Position numbers and translations under genes: made by a program. Under the pieces are notes generated by a model. The model did not search any database and had not been told where the DNA came from. It saw only the letters and a list, made by a program, of their open reading frames with translations. From Epidermidibacterium keratini (lineage in GTDB: Bacteria; Actinomycetota; Actinomycetes; Mycobacteriales; Antricoccaceae), in assembly GCF_009834025.1 (NCBI RefSeq), contig NZ_CP047156.1, positions 372,001 to 436,000 on the forward strand: a stretch of 64,000 nt of DNA. The letters are read 5' to 3'. Below are positions 17,707 to 26,357 of the stretch, one piece after another; position 1 is the stretch's first letter; every line of letters starts with the position of its first letter.

Positions 17707-17959
17707 TGAGCACGAGTCCAAAGCCGAAGCCAATGTCCTCGACCGGCGCATTGGCCACTCGCAGTCCCAGGTGCACCGCCGGGTCGTAGGTGACGATCGG
17801 GATGCCGGTCAGCAGTCCGTTCATGACCAGCTGGAAAAACAGGATGATCGAGTAGGCGATCCAGAAGACGCCCGTGGTCACCAGCCGGCTGCGGATCACC
17901 CAGAGGTCGAGAACGAGGGCGACGAGTACGGCGACGATCGAGCCTGCGGTGTAGATCAT
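17630..17959 (-). CDS. crtYd: Lycopene cyclase domain protein, second subunit (CrtYd-like)
   Basis: This 109-residue membrane protein has three hydrophobic segments and the motif NAPVEDIGFGFG, close to the PxE(E/D)xxFF signature of the heterodimeric lycopene cyclases of Gram-positive bacteria (CrtYc/CrtYd, LbtBC). The partner overlaps its start by four bases, so the two are made together. The 3' end runs 77 bp into crtB on the opposite strand. The final product (beta or epsilon rings, C40 or C50) cannot be told; no CrtEb/LbtA-like elongase is present nearby. Confidence 0.82.
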   Translation of the reverse strand: MIYTAGSIVAVLVALVLDLWVIRSRLVTTGVFWIAYSIILFFQLVMNGLLTGIPIVTYDPAVHLGLRVANAPVEDIGFGFGLVLITLATWHRLGARERAASEGTPPPRR

Positions 17960-18267
17960 CGGCGCGCCGCCAAGACCGTCCGGACCGCTTCATAGCCGAG
18001 GATCGCGCAGGTGGGGACCACGAGGAAGAACGCGATCTCCTCCAGCGGCAGCCCGAGGATGCGCGGGCCGAGGGTGTACTGCTCGGCAAAGGCCCACCAA
18101 CCGCGCTCGGCGACGACGACGTCCCACACCAGGAACGCCGTACCCGGCAGCAACGACAGCAGCCAGCGACGCGGCTGACCAAAGACGTTGACGCCGGGCA
18201 GCAACTGCAGCCAGGCGGCCGCGAGCAGGGTGCCGACGAGGATCGCCAGATACGTCCAGTGGCCCAC
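17956..18267 (-). CDS. crtYc: Lycopene cyclase domain protein, first subunit (CrtYc-like)
   Basis: The 103-residue protein has three membrane segments and the conserved LGLPLEEIAFFLVVP motif with the paired glutamates expected in the active site of CrtYc-type cyclases. GTG at 18267 is chosen because it gives the usual N terminus (HWTYLAILVGTL); the frame above it is hydrophilic and overlaps the Rv2175c-like gene. With its partner it should cyclise the ends of lycopene. Confidence 0.82.
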   Translation of the reverse strand: MGHWTYLAILVGTLLAAAWLQLLPGVNVFGQPRRWLLSLLPGTAFLVWDVVVAERGWWAFAEQYTLGPRILGLPLEEIAFFLVVPTCAILGYEAVRTVLAARR

Positions 18268-18281
18268 GGCGGTGTCGGCGC

Positions 18282-18656
18282 CTAGAAGGCGAGCGCCTGC
18301 GCCCGGCGCGAGACCTCGCGGTGCAGATTGTGGTGCATCGCGATCGCCGGGCTGGCGCCGAGCGATTCGTCGGTGCGCAGCAGCCACTCGAGCGCTTCGT
18401 CATCGCTGAAGCCGCCGTCGCGCAGCAGCGTGATGATGCCCTGCAGGTAGCGCGACGTCGCGCCCTCGTGGATGAACGCGGCGGGGATCTGCCGCTGGCC
18501 CTCACGAGTCGCCGCGAGCAGCGCGCCCTCGCGGAGCATCCGAATGACCATCTTGTCGTCGACCCCGAGCTCGGCAGCGGTCTGCGGCACGCTCAGCCAC
18601 TGCTGATCGCGCGGGCTGCTCGGGACGGTGGGGGCATGAGTCTGAGGTTCGTGCAC
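18282..18656 (-). CDS. Rv2175c-family DNA-binding protein
   Basis: The 124-residue protein has an N-terminal winged helix-turn-helix (LSVPQTAAELGVDDKMVIRM) and the conserved C-terminal half with GGFSDDEALEWLLRTDESLG. Rv2175c of M. tuberculosis is a DNA-binding substrate of the adjacent kinase PknL; here too the kinase gene is divergent, starting 83 bp away. The N-terminal tail contains Thr/Ser residues (THAPTVPSS), a plausible phosphorylation site. GTG at 18656 is preferred over ATG at 18734, which would sit six bases from the kinase start. The promoter targets are unknown. Confidence 0.87.
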   Translation of the reverse strand: MHEPQTHAPTVPSSPRDQQWLSVPQTAAELGVDDKMVIRMLREGALLAATREGQRQIPAAFIHEGATSRYLQGIITLLRDGGFSDDEALEWLLRTDESLGASPAIAMHHNLHREVSRRAQALAF

Positions 18657-18725
18657 CCCTTCACCCTGCCACGAGTGACCGACGCTCTGCCGCGTGGGAT
18701 AACCGAGGTTCGGCGTACCTCTCAG

Positions 18726-18742
18726 TAAACTCACACCTCGTG
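18726..18742 (+). promoter_or_regulatory. Candidate promoter and leaderless start of the kinase gene
   Basis: A TAAACT -10-like hexamer at 18726-18731 is followed by eight bases and then the GTG start codon. This spacing would place the transcription start on or next to the GTG, as in leaderless actinobacterial mRNAs. No ribosome binding site is visible, which fits. Confidence 0.5.
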
Positions 18743-20770
18743 AGTTCGACCACGCAGGATCCGCTGGTCGGCGCCTTACTCGACGGCCGATACCGGGTGC
18801 TGCGCCGGCTCGCCAGCGGTGGCATGTCGCGGGTCTACCTCGGTCACGACGACCGCCTCGACCGACCCGTCGCGATCAAGGTGATGAACTCCGATCTGGC
18901 CGCTGACCCGCCATTTCTCGCGCGGTTCACCCGCGAGGCGCGGGCCGCTGCGCGCATCCTGCACCCCAACATCGTCACGGTCCACGACCAGGGCACCGAC
19001 CCCGACCATGACGCGGTCTACCTCGTCATGGAGCTGGTGCGCGGCGGGACGCTACGCGACCTGCTGCGGGTGCGCGACCGCCTCAGCCCGGCTGAGGCGC
19101 TGGCGATCATCGAGCCGGTGCTCACCGGCCTCGCAGCAGCGCACCGCGAAGGACTCGTGCACCGCGACATCAAACCGGAAAACATCCTGATCGACGGCAA
19201 CGGCCGCGTGCTGATCGCCGACTTCGGACTGGCGCGCGCGGTCGCCGAAAGCAGCCACACCACGCACAGCGGCATGGGCGGCGCGGTCTTCGGCACGATC
19301 GCCTATCTCTCCCCCGAGCAGATCACCAAGGGGTATGCCGACGCCCGCAGCGACGTCTACGCAACCGGCGTGATGCTCTACGAGATGCTGACCGGGTTTC
19401 CGCCGTACGTCGCCGACAATCCGGTCTCGGTCGCCTACCGCCACGTCAACGACGACATACCGCCGCCGTCGGAGAAACTGCCGGACTCCCCCGGCGAGCT
19501 CGACGACCTGGTCATCGACGCGACCACCCGCGACCCGCTCGTGAGGCCGGCCGATGCCGGGCAGTTCCTGGCGATGGTGCGCGAGGCGCAGGCCAGCCTC
19601 GACGCGCGAGACACGGCCGTGCCGGTCCCGCCCGCGCCCCCCGCGCTCAGCTCAAGCACCGCAGCTGACCACGACACCGACGACGATCAAGATCCGCCGG
19701 CCGACGAACGAGCGGCCAGCACGCTGCCCACCGACGATGAGGACGAGCCCGGTCGCACGCGCCACGTCGCCCGCGCTGCCGCAGCCGACCTGGGCGGCCC
19801 GGGCGATCCGGTGCGCACCCACGCGATCGAGGACTCCGATGCCGAGCAGCATCAGGCCCCGCGGCGGCGTCGACGACGATGGCTGGTGCCGCTTGCCGCG
19901 CTGCTGGCCGTCGCACTCGTCGCGGGCGGCGTCTTCTGGTGGGTGCAGTACGGCCGCTGGACCACCGTCCCGGACCTCAGCCAGGCCAGCAGTGAGAAGG
20001 AGCTCTCGCAGGCCGCCGACGACGCGGGCCTGGCGATCAAGCTCGAGCAGGCGCAGTTCAGCGAGACTGTCCCCGAAGGCGCGGTCATCTCCACCGACCC
20101 CAAGAGCGGCGAGCGCGTCGTGCGCGGCACTCAGATCCAGGTCGTGCTCTCCAAGGGCCTCGAGCGCTACTACGCCGACTCCTCGTCAATCGGCCAGCCG
20201 GCGACCGACGTCATCTCCGACATGGAAGAGGAGTACGCCGGACGGGTCACGATCACCCAGACCACGGCGTACTCCGAGACGGTGGCTAAGGGCGCCGTCG
20301 TCGGGTTCAGTCCTCCGGCGGGTACGGCGATGGCACCTGGCTCGAGCGTCGAGGTGACGATCTCCGACGGAAAAGAACCGATCGAGCTCCCTGACGTCAC
20401 CGGCAAGAGCCCTGAGGAAGCGACGCAGATCCTCACCGATGCCGGCTTCGAGCCGACCGTCAGCAGCACGCAGGAGTTCTCCGATGCCAAGGCCGGCACG
20501 GTCGCGCGGACCGATCCTCCGGCGGGCACGTTGGCACAGCCCGGCGCCGGGGTCGCGATCACCATCGTGGTGTCGAAAGGGCCCGATCTCGTCGAGGTGC
20601 CGAGCGTCATCGGCAAGAAGACCGCCGACGCGACCGCGGCACTGGAGGCCGCCGGGTTCACCGTCGAGGTCAAGACGGTCTTCACCACGCTCGACCTGGT
20701 CGCCGACCAGTCGCCCGGCGGCGGCACAATGGCCAAGCGTGGCTCTACCGTGACGATTACCGTCGTCTAG
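18740..20770 (+). CDS. pknL: PASTA-domain serine/threonine protein kinase (PknL-like)
   Basis: The 676-residue receptor kinase has an intact N-terminal Hanks domain: glycine loop LASGGMSRVYLG, Lys47 in AIKVMN, HRDIKPEN with catalytic Asp143, DFGLA, and SPEQ in the P+1 region. An acidic, Thr/Pro-rich juxtamembrane linker follows, then one membrane segment from about 381 to 402 and four PASTA-type repeats to the C terminus (recognisable VPDLSQAS, LPDVTGKS and VPSVIGKK starts). PASTA domains sense peptidoglycan fragments or lipid II. The divergent Rv2175c-like gene is the likely substrate. PknB would be near other division genes, so PknL is the better name. Confidence 0.9.
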   Translation: MSSTTQDPLVGALLDGRYRVLRRLASGGMSRVYLGHDDRLDRPVAIKVMNSDLAADPPFLARFTREARAAARILHPNIVTVHDQGTDPDHDAVYLVMELVRGGTLRDLLRVRDRLSPAEALAIIEPVLTGLAAAHREGLVHRDIKPENILIDGNGRVLIADFGLARAVAESSHTTHSGMGGAVFGTIAYLSPEQITKGYADARSDVYATGVMLYEMLTGFPPYVADNPVSVAYRHVNDDIPPPSEKLPDSPGELDDLVIDATTRDPLVRPADAGQFLAMVREAQASLDARDTAVPVPPAPPALSSSTAADHDTDDDQDPPADERAASTLPTDDEDEPGRTRHVARAAAADLGGPGDPVRTHAIEDSDAEQHQAPRRRRRRWLVPLAALLAVALVAGGVFWWVQYGRWTTVPDLSQASSEKELSQAADDAGLAIKLEQAQFSETVPEGAVISTDPKSGERVVRGTQIQVVLSKGLERYYADSSSIGQPATDVISDMEEEYAGRVTITQTTAYSETVAKGAVVGFSPPAGTAMAPGSSVEVTISDGKEPIELPDVTGKSPEEATQILTDAGFEPTVSSTQEFSDAKAGTVARTDPPAGTLAQPGAGVAITIVVSKGPDLVEVPSVIGKKTADATAALEAAGFTVEVKTVFTTLDLVADQSPGGGTMAKRGSTVTITVV

Positions 20771-20823
20771 TCACTATCGTCTGATCAGCACGCACCCCGT
20801 CCGCTACCTCGAAGGATCCCCGC

Positions 20824-21855
20824 ATGGTCATCGTCATGTCGCCCGGCAGCAGCGCCGAAGCGATCGATGAGGTCGTCAACGCGATCACCGACGCCGGCGG
20901 CGAGGCCTTCGTCTCGGCCGGCGTTGCGCGCACCATCATCGGCGTCGTCGGCGCCACCGACGTCCTGGAGTCGTTGGAGGCGCGCGACCTGACGCAGCAT
21001 CCGTCGGTTGCCGAGGTGCTGCGGGTGACCTCGCCGTACAAGCTGGTCTCGAAGGAGAACCACACGCAGACCTCGACGGTGATGGTCGGCAACGCGCCGA
21101 TCGGCCCGTCGTCGGTCACCCTCATCGCCGGTCCGTGTGCGGTCGAGACGCCCGCGCAGACGCTGGAGGCCGCGCAGATGGCGGTGCAGGCTGGCGCGAC
21201 GATCCTGCGCGGTGGCGCGTTCAAGCCGCGCACCTCGCCGTACGCCTTCCAGGGCCTTGGCGCTGCTGGCCTGGAGATTCTCGCCGACGTCGGCCGCGAG
21301 GTCGGGCTGCCGATCGTCACCGAGGTCGTTGACGCCCGCGACGTCGACATCGTCGCCGAGCACGCCGACATGCTGCAGATCGGCACCCGCAACATGCAGA
21401 ACTTCGCGCTGCTGCAGGCCGCCGGCGCGGCCGGCAAGCCGGTGCTGCTCAAGCGCGGACTGACCGCGACGTACGACGAGTGGCTGATGGCGGCCGAATA
21501 CATCGCCCAGCGCGGCAACCTCGACATCGTGCTGTGCGAGCGCGGCATCCGCACCTACGAGCCGTCGGTGCGCAACACCCTCGATGTCACTGCGGTGCCG
21601 GTGATGCACGACCTGTCGCACCTGCCGATCATCATCGACCCGTCGCACGCCGCCGGACGCCGCGACCTCGTGCTGCCGCTCGCGCGCGCCGGGCTGGGTG
21701 CCGGCGCCGACGGACTGATCGTCGACGTACACCCGCACCCCGAGCAGGCGCTGTGCGATGGCCCGCAAGCCCTCGTCGGTGAGGCGATGGACGAGCTCGC
21801 GCAGCTGATGGCAACCTTGCCGGCGCTGCTCGGCCGCACGCAGAACGCTCGATAG
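20824..21855 (+). CDS. aroF: 3-deoxy-7-phosphoheptulonate synthase, type I beta
   Basis: The 343-residue protein makes DAHP from PEP and erythrose 4-phosphate, the first step to aromatic amino acids. An N-terminal ferredoxin-like regulatory domain of about 70 residues (MVIVMSPGSSAEAIDEVVNA) is followed by the barrel with TLIAGPCAVE, LRGGAFKPRTSPYAFQG, MLQIGTRNMQNF, LLKRGL and PIIIDPSHAAGRR. This is the Thermotoga-like type I beta layout. AAGGA precedes the ATG. A second, unrelated class II enzyme is encoded at 34379-35728. The type I beta form is often feedback-controlled by Phe or Tyr through the added domain. Confidence 0.93.
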   Translation: MVIVMSPGSSAEAIDEVVNAITDAGGEAFVSAGVARTIIGVVGATDVLESLEARDLTQHPSVAEVLRVTSPYKLVSKENHTQTSTVMVGNAPIGPSSVTLIAGPCAVETPAQTLEAAQMAVQAGATILRGGAFKPRTSPYAFQGLGAAGLEILADVGREVGLPIVTEVVDARDVDIVAEHADMLQIGTRNMQNFALLQAAGAAGKPVLLKRGLTATYDEWLMAAEYIAQRGNLDIVLCERGIRTYEPSVRNTLDVTAVPVMHDLSHLPIIIDPSHAAGRRDLVLPLARAGLGAGADGLIVDVHPHPEQALCDGPQALVGEAMDELAQLMATLPALLGRTQNAR

Positions 21856-21856
21856 C

Positions 21857-22939
21857 GTGACCGCCGCTCGGGTGCTGCGCCAGCGACTTGCCGCGCAGCA
21901 CCTGAGCAGCAGGGCACTGGCCTCCGCGGCGGAGGTGGTCTCGCACCTGACCTGCGTGCAGTCGCAGGAGCCCACCGTCGCGCCGTACTCCCTCGGGCTG
22001 CGGATGCGCCGCGCGAGTCAGCAACGGGTGTGGGACGAGCTCAGCAGCGGCACCTTCGTGCGCACCCACATTCTCCGGCCCACCTGGCACTACGTCGCTG
22101 CTGATGATCTGCGGTGGATCCAGGCCGCGACGGCGCCACGCGTACTCCAGATGATGGCCGGGCGGTATCGACAGCTGGAGATCGACGACGCTCTCGTCTC
22201 CGCTCTTGAGGATGTGCTGCTGCCCCTGCTCGCCGAGGCCCCGCTGACTCGGCGGCAGATCGCCGCAGAGGCGAGCGCCCGCGGGCTGGAGCTGCCCGGC
22301 GAACGGCTCGGGCACTCGCTGATGACTCTCGAACTACGCGCGGTGATCTGCTCCGGACCAATGGCTGGTACGGCGCACACCTACCGGATCGTCGATGACG
22401 ACTCGCCTCTGCCGTTCTCCGGCGACGCTGCGCTGCGCGAGCTGGCGCGACGGTTCTACCGCGGCCACGGCCCGGCCAGCATTGGCGACTTCGCGCGGTG
22501 GGCCAGCCTGACCAAGACCCAGGCCGCCGCGGCGACGCATGATGCCGGTGACGCGCTCGAGCGCATCGTCGTCAGGCGGGCCGAGCTGTACGTCGATCCG
22601 GCGTACTCGCCGCCGCTCGCGCGCCGGCCGCGCACGATGCTGCTGCCGCTGTTTGACGAGGCGTTGTTGACCTCTCCGGACCTGCCCTTCACACAGCCCG
22701 AGTCACACCCTCATGCCGACCTGCGCTACCCGTGGACGAGCTACAACCCCGGCGCCGGCATCGTGCTGCACCGCGGCGCCAACGTCGGCGCGTGGTGGCG
22801 CGAGTTTCCCGGCGACGACACGGTGCGGATCACGCTGCGTCTGGCTTCGGGGCTGAGCGCCGACGACCGGCCGGCGATCGAGCAGGCCGCCGAACGTTAC
22901 GCCGCCTTCCTCGGCCGCACCCTCACCGCCATCGACTAA
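21857..22939 (+). CDS. AlkZ/YcaQ-like winged-helix DNA glycosylase family protein
   Basis: The 360-residue protein belongs to the HTH_42 (winged-helix DNA-binding domain) family. Residues near 31-47 read LTCVQSQEPTVAPYSLGL, with the QxQ-like motif found in the AlkZ group, followed by RPTWHYVAADDLRW and a tandem of winged helices; the C-terminal part holds LLPLFDEALL. AlkZ and YcaQ proteins unhook interstrand crosslinks or remove bulky alkyl bases. The GTG starts one base after the aroF stop, so the two genes are cotranscribed. Activity on DNA is inferred from the family only. Confidence 0.75.
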   Translation: MTAARVLRQRLAAQHLSSRALASAAEVVSHLTCVQSQEPTVAPYSLGLRMRRASQQRVWDELSSGTFVRTHILRPTWHYVAADDLRWIQAATAPRVLQMMAGRYRQLEIDDALVSALEDVLLPLLAEAPLTRRQIAAEASARGLELPGERLGHSLMTLELRAVICSGPMAGTAHTYRIVDDDSPLPFSGDAALRELARRFYRGHGPASIGDFARWASLTKTQAAAATHDAGDALERIVVRRAELYVDPAYSPPLARRPRTMLLPLFDEALLTSPDLPFTQPESHPHADLRYPWTSYNPGAGIVLHRGANVGAWWREFPGDDTVRITLRLASGLSADDRPAIEQAAERYAAFLGRTLTAID

Positions 22940-22951
22940 GCCCCAAGCCAG

Positions 22952-23014
22952 CGACGCGCGGTGGATTCTGCACCGATATCGGCCCGAGAGCGGTGCACAA
23001 CCCACCGCGCGTCG
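22952..23014. repeat. Long intergenic hairpin D
   Basis: Arms 22952-22975 and 22991-23014 pair over 22 of 24 positions around a 15-base loop. It starts 12 bp after the AlkZ-like stop and ends 55 bp before the MFS start, so a terminator is the simplest reading. There is no U tract. Confidence 0.7.
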
Positions 23015-23069
23015 TGCAGCAGGGAGCTCTCGGCGGGGGCCGCGCACGATAGGCCCCGGTGACGAGGCC

Positions 23070-24593
23070 GTGACGACCGGCACGTCGGTGCCGCGGAGTA
23101 TCTTTCCGAAGGTGAGCGAGCAGCACACCTATGACCGGCCGTGGCCTGCCCTGTGGGCGATGGTCGTCGGGTTCTTCATGATCCTGGTCGACTCGACCAT
23201 CGTGTCGGTGGCGACCGACTCGATCATGACCGGACTCGGCACCGATCTCGGCAGCGTCATCTGGGTCACCAGCGCCTACCTGCTCGCGTACGTCGTACCG
23301 CTGCTGCTGTCCGGGCGGCTGGGCGATCAGTTCGGCCCGCGGCGCATGTACCTCACCGGGCTTGCGGTCTTCACTCTCGCGAGCGCCGCGTGCGGGTTTG
23401 CCGGATCGGCCGAGCTGCTCATCGCGGCGCGCGTCGTGCAAGGTCTCGGCGCGGCGATGATGACGCCGCAGACGATGGCGGTCATCACCCGCACGTTCCC
23501 GCCGGACAAGCGGGGTACGGCGATGAGCCTGTGGGGATCGGTCGCCGGCATCGCGCTGCTCGTCGGTCCGCTCGCCGGCGGTTTCCTCGTCGGCACGCTG
23601 GGCTGGGAGTGGATCTTCTTCGTCAACGTGCCGGTCGGCATCGTCGCGTTTGCCCTCGCCTACCGGCTGGTGCCGCAGCTGCCCACCCACCGGCACCGCT
23701 TCGACGTACTGGGCATTGTGCTGTCGGGGCTCGGGCTGTTCATGCTGGTCTTCGGACTGCAGGAAGGCCAGCGCTACGACTGGGGCACGATCGCGGGGCC
23801 GATCAGCGTGTGGTCGCTGATCATCGGCGGGCTGGTCCTTCTCGCGGTCTTCGTCTGGTGGCAGGCGCGCACCCGGACCGAGCCGCTGATGAGCCTGCAG
23901 CTGTATCGCGACCGCAACTTCTCTCTGGCCAACATCGGCATTCTGTCGATGGGCTTCGCGGTCGTCGGCCAGTCGATCCCGCTGATGCTCTTCGCGCAAA
24001 AATCGATGGGACTGTCTCCGCTGCAGTCGGCACTGCTGCTTGCACCGCTCGCGATCATCTCCGGTCTGCTGGCCGCGCCGGTCGGCCGGCTGACCGACCG
24101 CACCAACCCGCGCAACCTCGCGGTGTTCGGCTTTACCGTCAGCTGCGCGGCGACCTTCTGGCTCGGCTCGGTCGCGACCGCGGACGCGTCGATGTGGACC
24201 GTCTGGGCGCCGATCGCCGTCAACGGTCTCGGCAACGCGTTCGTGTGGGCGCCGCTGGCCGCCACCGCGACCCGCAACCTGCCGCCGCAGCGCGCCGGCA
24301 GCGGCGCGGGTGTCTACAACATGACCCGCCAGGTGGGCGCCGTACTCGGCTCGGCCGCGGTCGGCGTACTCATGCAGAGCGCGGTCGCGGCCAACCTCGG
24401 ATCACTCGGCGTGAGCGGCGACGTCGAGCAGCTCACCCAGTCAGCCGGCGTGCTGCCGCAGTCGTTGCGCGAGCCGTTTGCGCAGGCCATGGGCACCAGC
24501 CTCTATCTGCCGGCCGCGATGCTGCTGGTCGGAGCGATCGCCGCTGCGTGCTTCGCCGCGCCGGTCCGCGAAAAGGCGCCGGTTAGAGGCTGA
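23070..24593 (+). CDS. DHA2-family MFS drug exporter (14 segments)
   Basis: The 507-residue protein has about 14 membrane segments, the EmrB/QacA layout. Visible motifs are LVDSTIVSVA in segment 1, SGRLGDQFGPRRMYLTG after segment 2, and the motif C-like WGSVAGIALLVGPLAGGFL in segment 5. It should export drugs or metabolites by proton exchange. The start may be the GTG at 23070 or another at 23112 (VSEQHTYDRPW); no strong ribosome site decides. Its 3' end overlaps the nitrile hydratase activator gene by 11 bp on the opposite strand. Confidence 0.88.
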   Translation: MTTGTSVPRSIFPKVSEQHTYDRPWPALWAMVVGFFMILVDSTIVSVATDSIMTGLGTDLGSVIWVTSAYLLAYVVPLLLSGRLGDQFGPRRMYLTGLAVFTLASAACGFAGSAELLIAARVVQGLGAAMMTPQTMAVITRTFPPDKRGTAMSLWGSVAGIALLVGPLAGGFLVGTLGWEWIFFVNVPVGIVAFALAYRLVPQLPTHRHRFDVLGIVLSGLGLFMLVFGLQEGQRYDWGTIAGPISVWSLIIGGLVLLAVFVWWQARTRTEPLMSLQLYRDRNFSLANIGILSMGFAVVGQSIPLMLFAQKSMGLSPLQSALLLAPLAIISGLLAAPVGRLTDRTNPRNLAVFGFTVSCAATFWLGSVATADASMWTVWAPIAVNGLGNAFVWAPLAATATRNLPPQRAGSGAGVYNMTRQVGAVLGSAAVGVLMQSAVAANLGSLGVSGDVEQLTQSAGVLPQSLREPFAQAMGTSLYLPAAMLLVGAIAAACFAAPVREKAPVRG

Positions 24594-24969
24594 TCGGCTG
24601 GCCGTGCGGCGTACGCGCGGCCGCGTCGTGCCATGCCTTTTCCAAATCCGCCAACTGCTCGCGCTCGAGCGTTCCGGTCTCGGCGAGTACGTCGACCAGT
24701 GCCTCGGACCACCGCAGGTAGTAGTCGGCGCCGGTGGCATCGTTGGTCTGCGCCACCCGGTTGCCCAGCGCCTGCGCCCACTGCGGCCAGGTGAAGAGTC
24801 CGCGCTCGTGCAGCGCGACCGTCGTCGCGAAGACCTGGGCCTGCCACGGCTCGGCGAAAACTGACTCCTCGCCGCTCGGCGGGAGCGGGAGCTCGTCGCC
24901 GCAAGCGGCCACGATCGCGGCGAGCGCTTCGGCCCGGCTCGCCGTCTGCTGTGTGGTCGACTCAGCCAT
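24583..24969 (-). CDS. Nitrile hydratase activator (accessory protein)
   Basis: The 128-residue protein matches the small activator that delivers metal and helps oxidise the active-site cysteines of nitrile hydratase. Typical features are FAEPWQAQVFATTVALHERG and FTWPQWAQALG near the middle, and YYLRWSEALVDVL. The family resembles the N-terminal part of the beta subunit and lacks cysteines, as here. The ATG overlaps the beta-subunit stop by eight bases, so it is the third gene of the operon. Sure of family and role. Confidence 0.88.
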   Translation of the reverse strand: MAESTTQQTASRAEALAAIVAACGDELPLPPSGEESVFAEPWQAQVFATTVALHERGLFTWPQWAQALGNRVAQTNDATGADYYLRWSEALVDVLAETGTLEREQLADLEKAWHDAAARTPHGQPISL

Positions 24970-25606
24970 CGGCGGGCTCGAGGTAGGGCTCCCACGCGTC
25001 GATGCTGACCGTGAGGTCGGGTTCGCCGTCGGGTCCCCAGAGGTCGGTCCCGTCGAACTCGACGGTGTAGAGCCACTCCGGGGTCTTGTCGGCCTTCTCC
25101 CCCAGCGCGACGGCGTTGCGGTCGGCGAAGACGTAGGCGCCGTGCACGATCCGCACTGTGCCGACCTTGTCGCGCACGTAGCGCGGCAGTCGGGTGTGCC
25201 CGGACGGGCTCATCTGCACCGTGCGCACTCGGTCTCCCTCGGCGTACTTCGCCGGCTGGTCGCTCTCGCGGCGGTACGGCGTACCGCTCTGCATGGAAGG
25301 CTCGATGTCGGCCCACGTCTTGGCCTTGAGGTCAGGACGAGCGCCGTCGAGGATGCCGAGCTCGGCGAGCGAGTTTTCCAGCGCGAGCGTCCAGATCTTG
25401 TAGTAGCTCGAGCCGAGGTACGTCGCCGGCGGCAGCTTTTCGCGCTGATATCGAGACTGGTCGATATTCCACAGTCCTAGTGCGCCGACGGCGAGCGTCA
25501 CTGCGAGTGCGCGGCGTTCCCAGTCGGCGTGGAAGAGCTCGTCGCCGGTCTCGGGAAGCACCGGACCGAAGTTGTGCATGCCGCCGAGATCGTGGACGCC
25601 GTTCAC
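24962..25606 (-). CDS. nthB: Nitrile hydratase subunit beta
   Basis: Nitrile hydratase turns nitriles into amides. The 214-residue beta subunit starts with the family-typical [15 protein letters not shown] and has [20 protein letters not shown], a [10 protein letters not shown] helix and the C-terminal SH3-like barrel ([28 protein letters not shown]). GTG at 25606 overlaps the alpha stop (GTGA); the frame above is a shadow of the alpha gene. The length is close to the 210-230 residues usual for the family. Confidence 0.93.
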   Translation of the reverse strand: MNGVHDLGGMHNFGPVLPETGDELFHADWERRALAVTLAVGALGLWNIDQSRYQREKLPPATYLGSSYYKIWTLALENSLAELGILDGARPDLKAKTWADIEPSMQSGTPYRRESDQPAKYAEGDRVRTVQMSPSGHTRLPRYVRDKVGTVRIVHGAYVFADRNAVALGEKADKTPEWLYTVEFDGTDLWGPDGEPDLTVSIDAWEPYLEPADG

Positions 25607-26220
25607 GACTGCGCTCCCGCCAGGCCAGTGCCGATCATCGAGTCGCGCGTGACCAGCTCGGCCAGCTCGGCCTCCGATAGCGACTCGGTGCCCTCGGGAC
25701 GCATTGGGATGACGAGATAGCGGATCTCCGAGGTCGAGTCCCACACCCGGAACGTCGTACGCTGCGGCAGCTCAACCCCGAAGTCCCGGAGCACGCCTCG
25801 CGGATCGCGCACCGCTTTTGCCCGATATGCCGGGGATTTGTACCACGTGGGTGGCAGCCCGAGCACCGACCAGGGGTAGCACGAACACAGCGTGCACACG
25901 ACGAGGTTGTGTACGTCGGGAGTGTTTTCGACGATCACCATGTGCTCGCCTTGGCGGCCTTTGAAGCCCAGCGACGCGATCGCGGCCGAGGCGTCCTCGC
26001 GCAGCCACTGCAGATAGTCGGGGTCGCTCCACGCCTTGGCGACGACCTGCGCGCCGTTGTGCGGGCCGACCTCGGTCTCGTAGCGCTCGATGATGCGATC
26101 GAGCGCGTCGGGGTCGATCAATCCGCGCTCGGTGAGCGCGGTTTCCAGCGCGCGGACGCGGGCGTCCATCTCGCTCAGCTCGGAGTACTCGGGGTGGTCA
26201 TGTGACACATCGTGGGACAT
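25603..26220 (-). CDS. nthA: Nitrile hydratase subunit alpha (cobalt type)
   Basis: The 205-residue alpha subunit holds the metal centre: Cys109, Cys112 and Cys114 in [11 protein letters not shown]. The threonine after the first cysteine is typical of cobalt enzymes (iron enzymes usually have serine). The order alpha-beta-activator is that of cobalt-type operons. The C-terminal half has [14 protein letters not shown] and the [12 protein letters not shown] segment. The gene is first in the operon; upstream lie 137 bp with a long hairpin and then the 3' end of a regulator gene. No amidase is encoded beside it, so the amide must be handled elsewhere or exported. Confidence 0.95.
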   Translation of the reverse strand: MSHDVSHDHPEYSELSEMDARVRALETALTERGLIDPDALDRIIERYETEVGPHNGAQVVAKAWSDPDYLQWLREDASAAIASLGFKGRQGEHMVIVENTPDVHNLVVCTLCSCYPWSVLGLPPTWYKSPAYRAKAVRDPRGVLRDFGVELPQRTTFRVWDSTSEIRYLVIPMRPEGTESLSEAELAELVTRDSMIGTGLAGAQS

Positions 26221-26238
26221 GACCTCACCCTAGCCCCC

Positions 26239-26297
26239 ACCTGCGGCACGTTTGTGCTGTCTCCGGCCCTTGTAGGCAGCACAAACGTGCCGCAGGT
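26239..26297. repeat. Long intergenic hairpin B
   Basis: Arms 26239-26259 and 26277-26297 are perfectly complementary over 21 bp around a 17-base loop. The outer edge ACCTGCGG is the same as in hairpin A. It lies between the 3' end of the regulator gene (26358) and the start of nthA (26220), so it may terminate the regulator mRNA and isolate the nitrile hydratase operon. Confidence 0.8.
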
Positions 26298-26357
26298 CGC
26301 GCGGGTTGTGGATAGCCAGCGGAGCATCGCTGCGAGGTCGATTCTGCGGACGTGTGC

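Noticed and set aside
22923-23999. 358-codon open frame on the minus strand
   Set aside because: It is antisense to the drug exporter and runs through hairpin D; highly charged, no motif.
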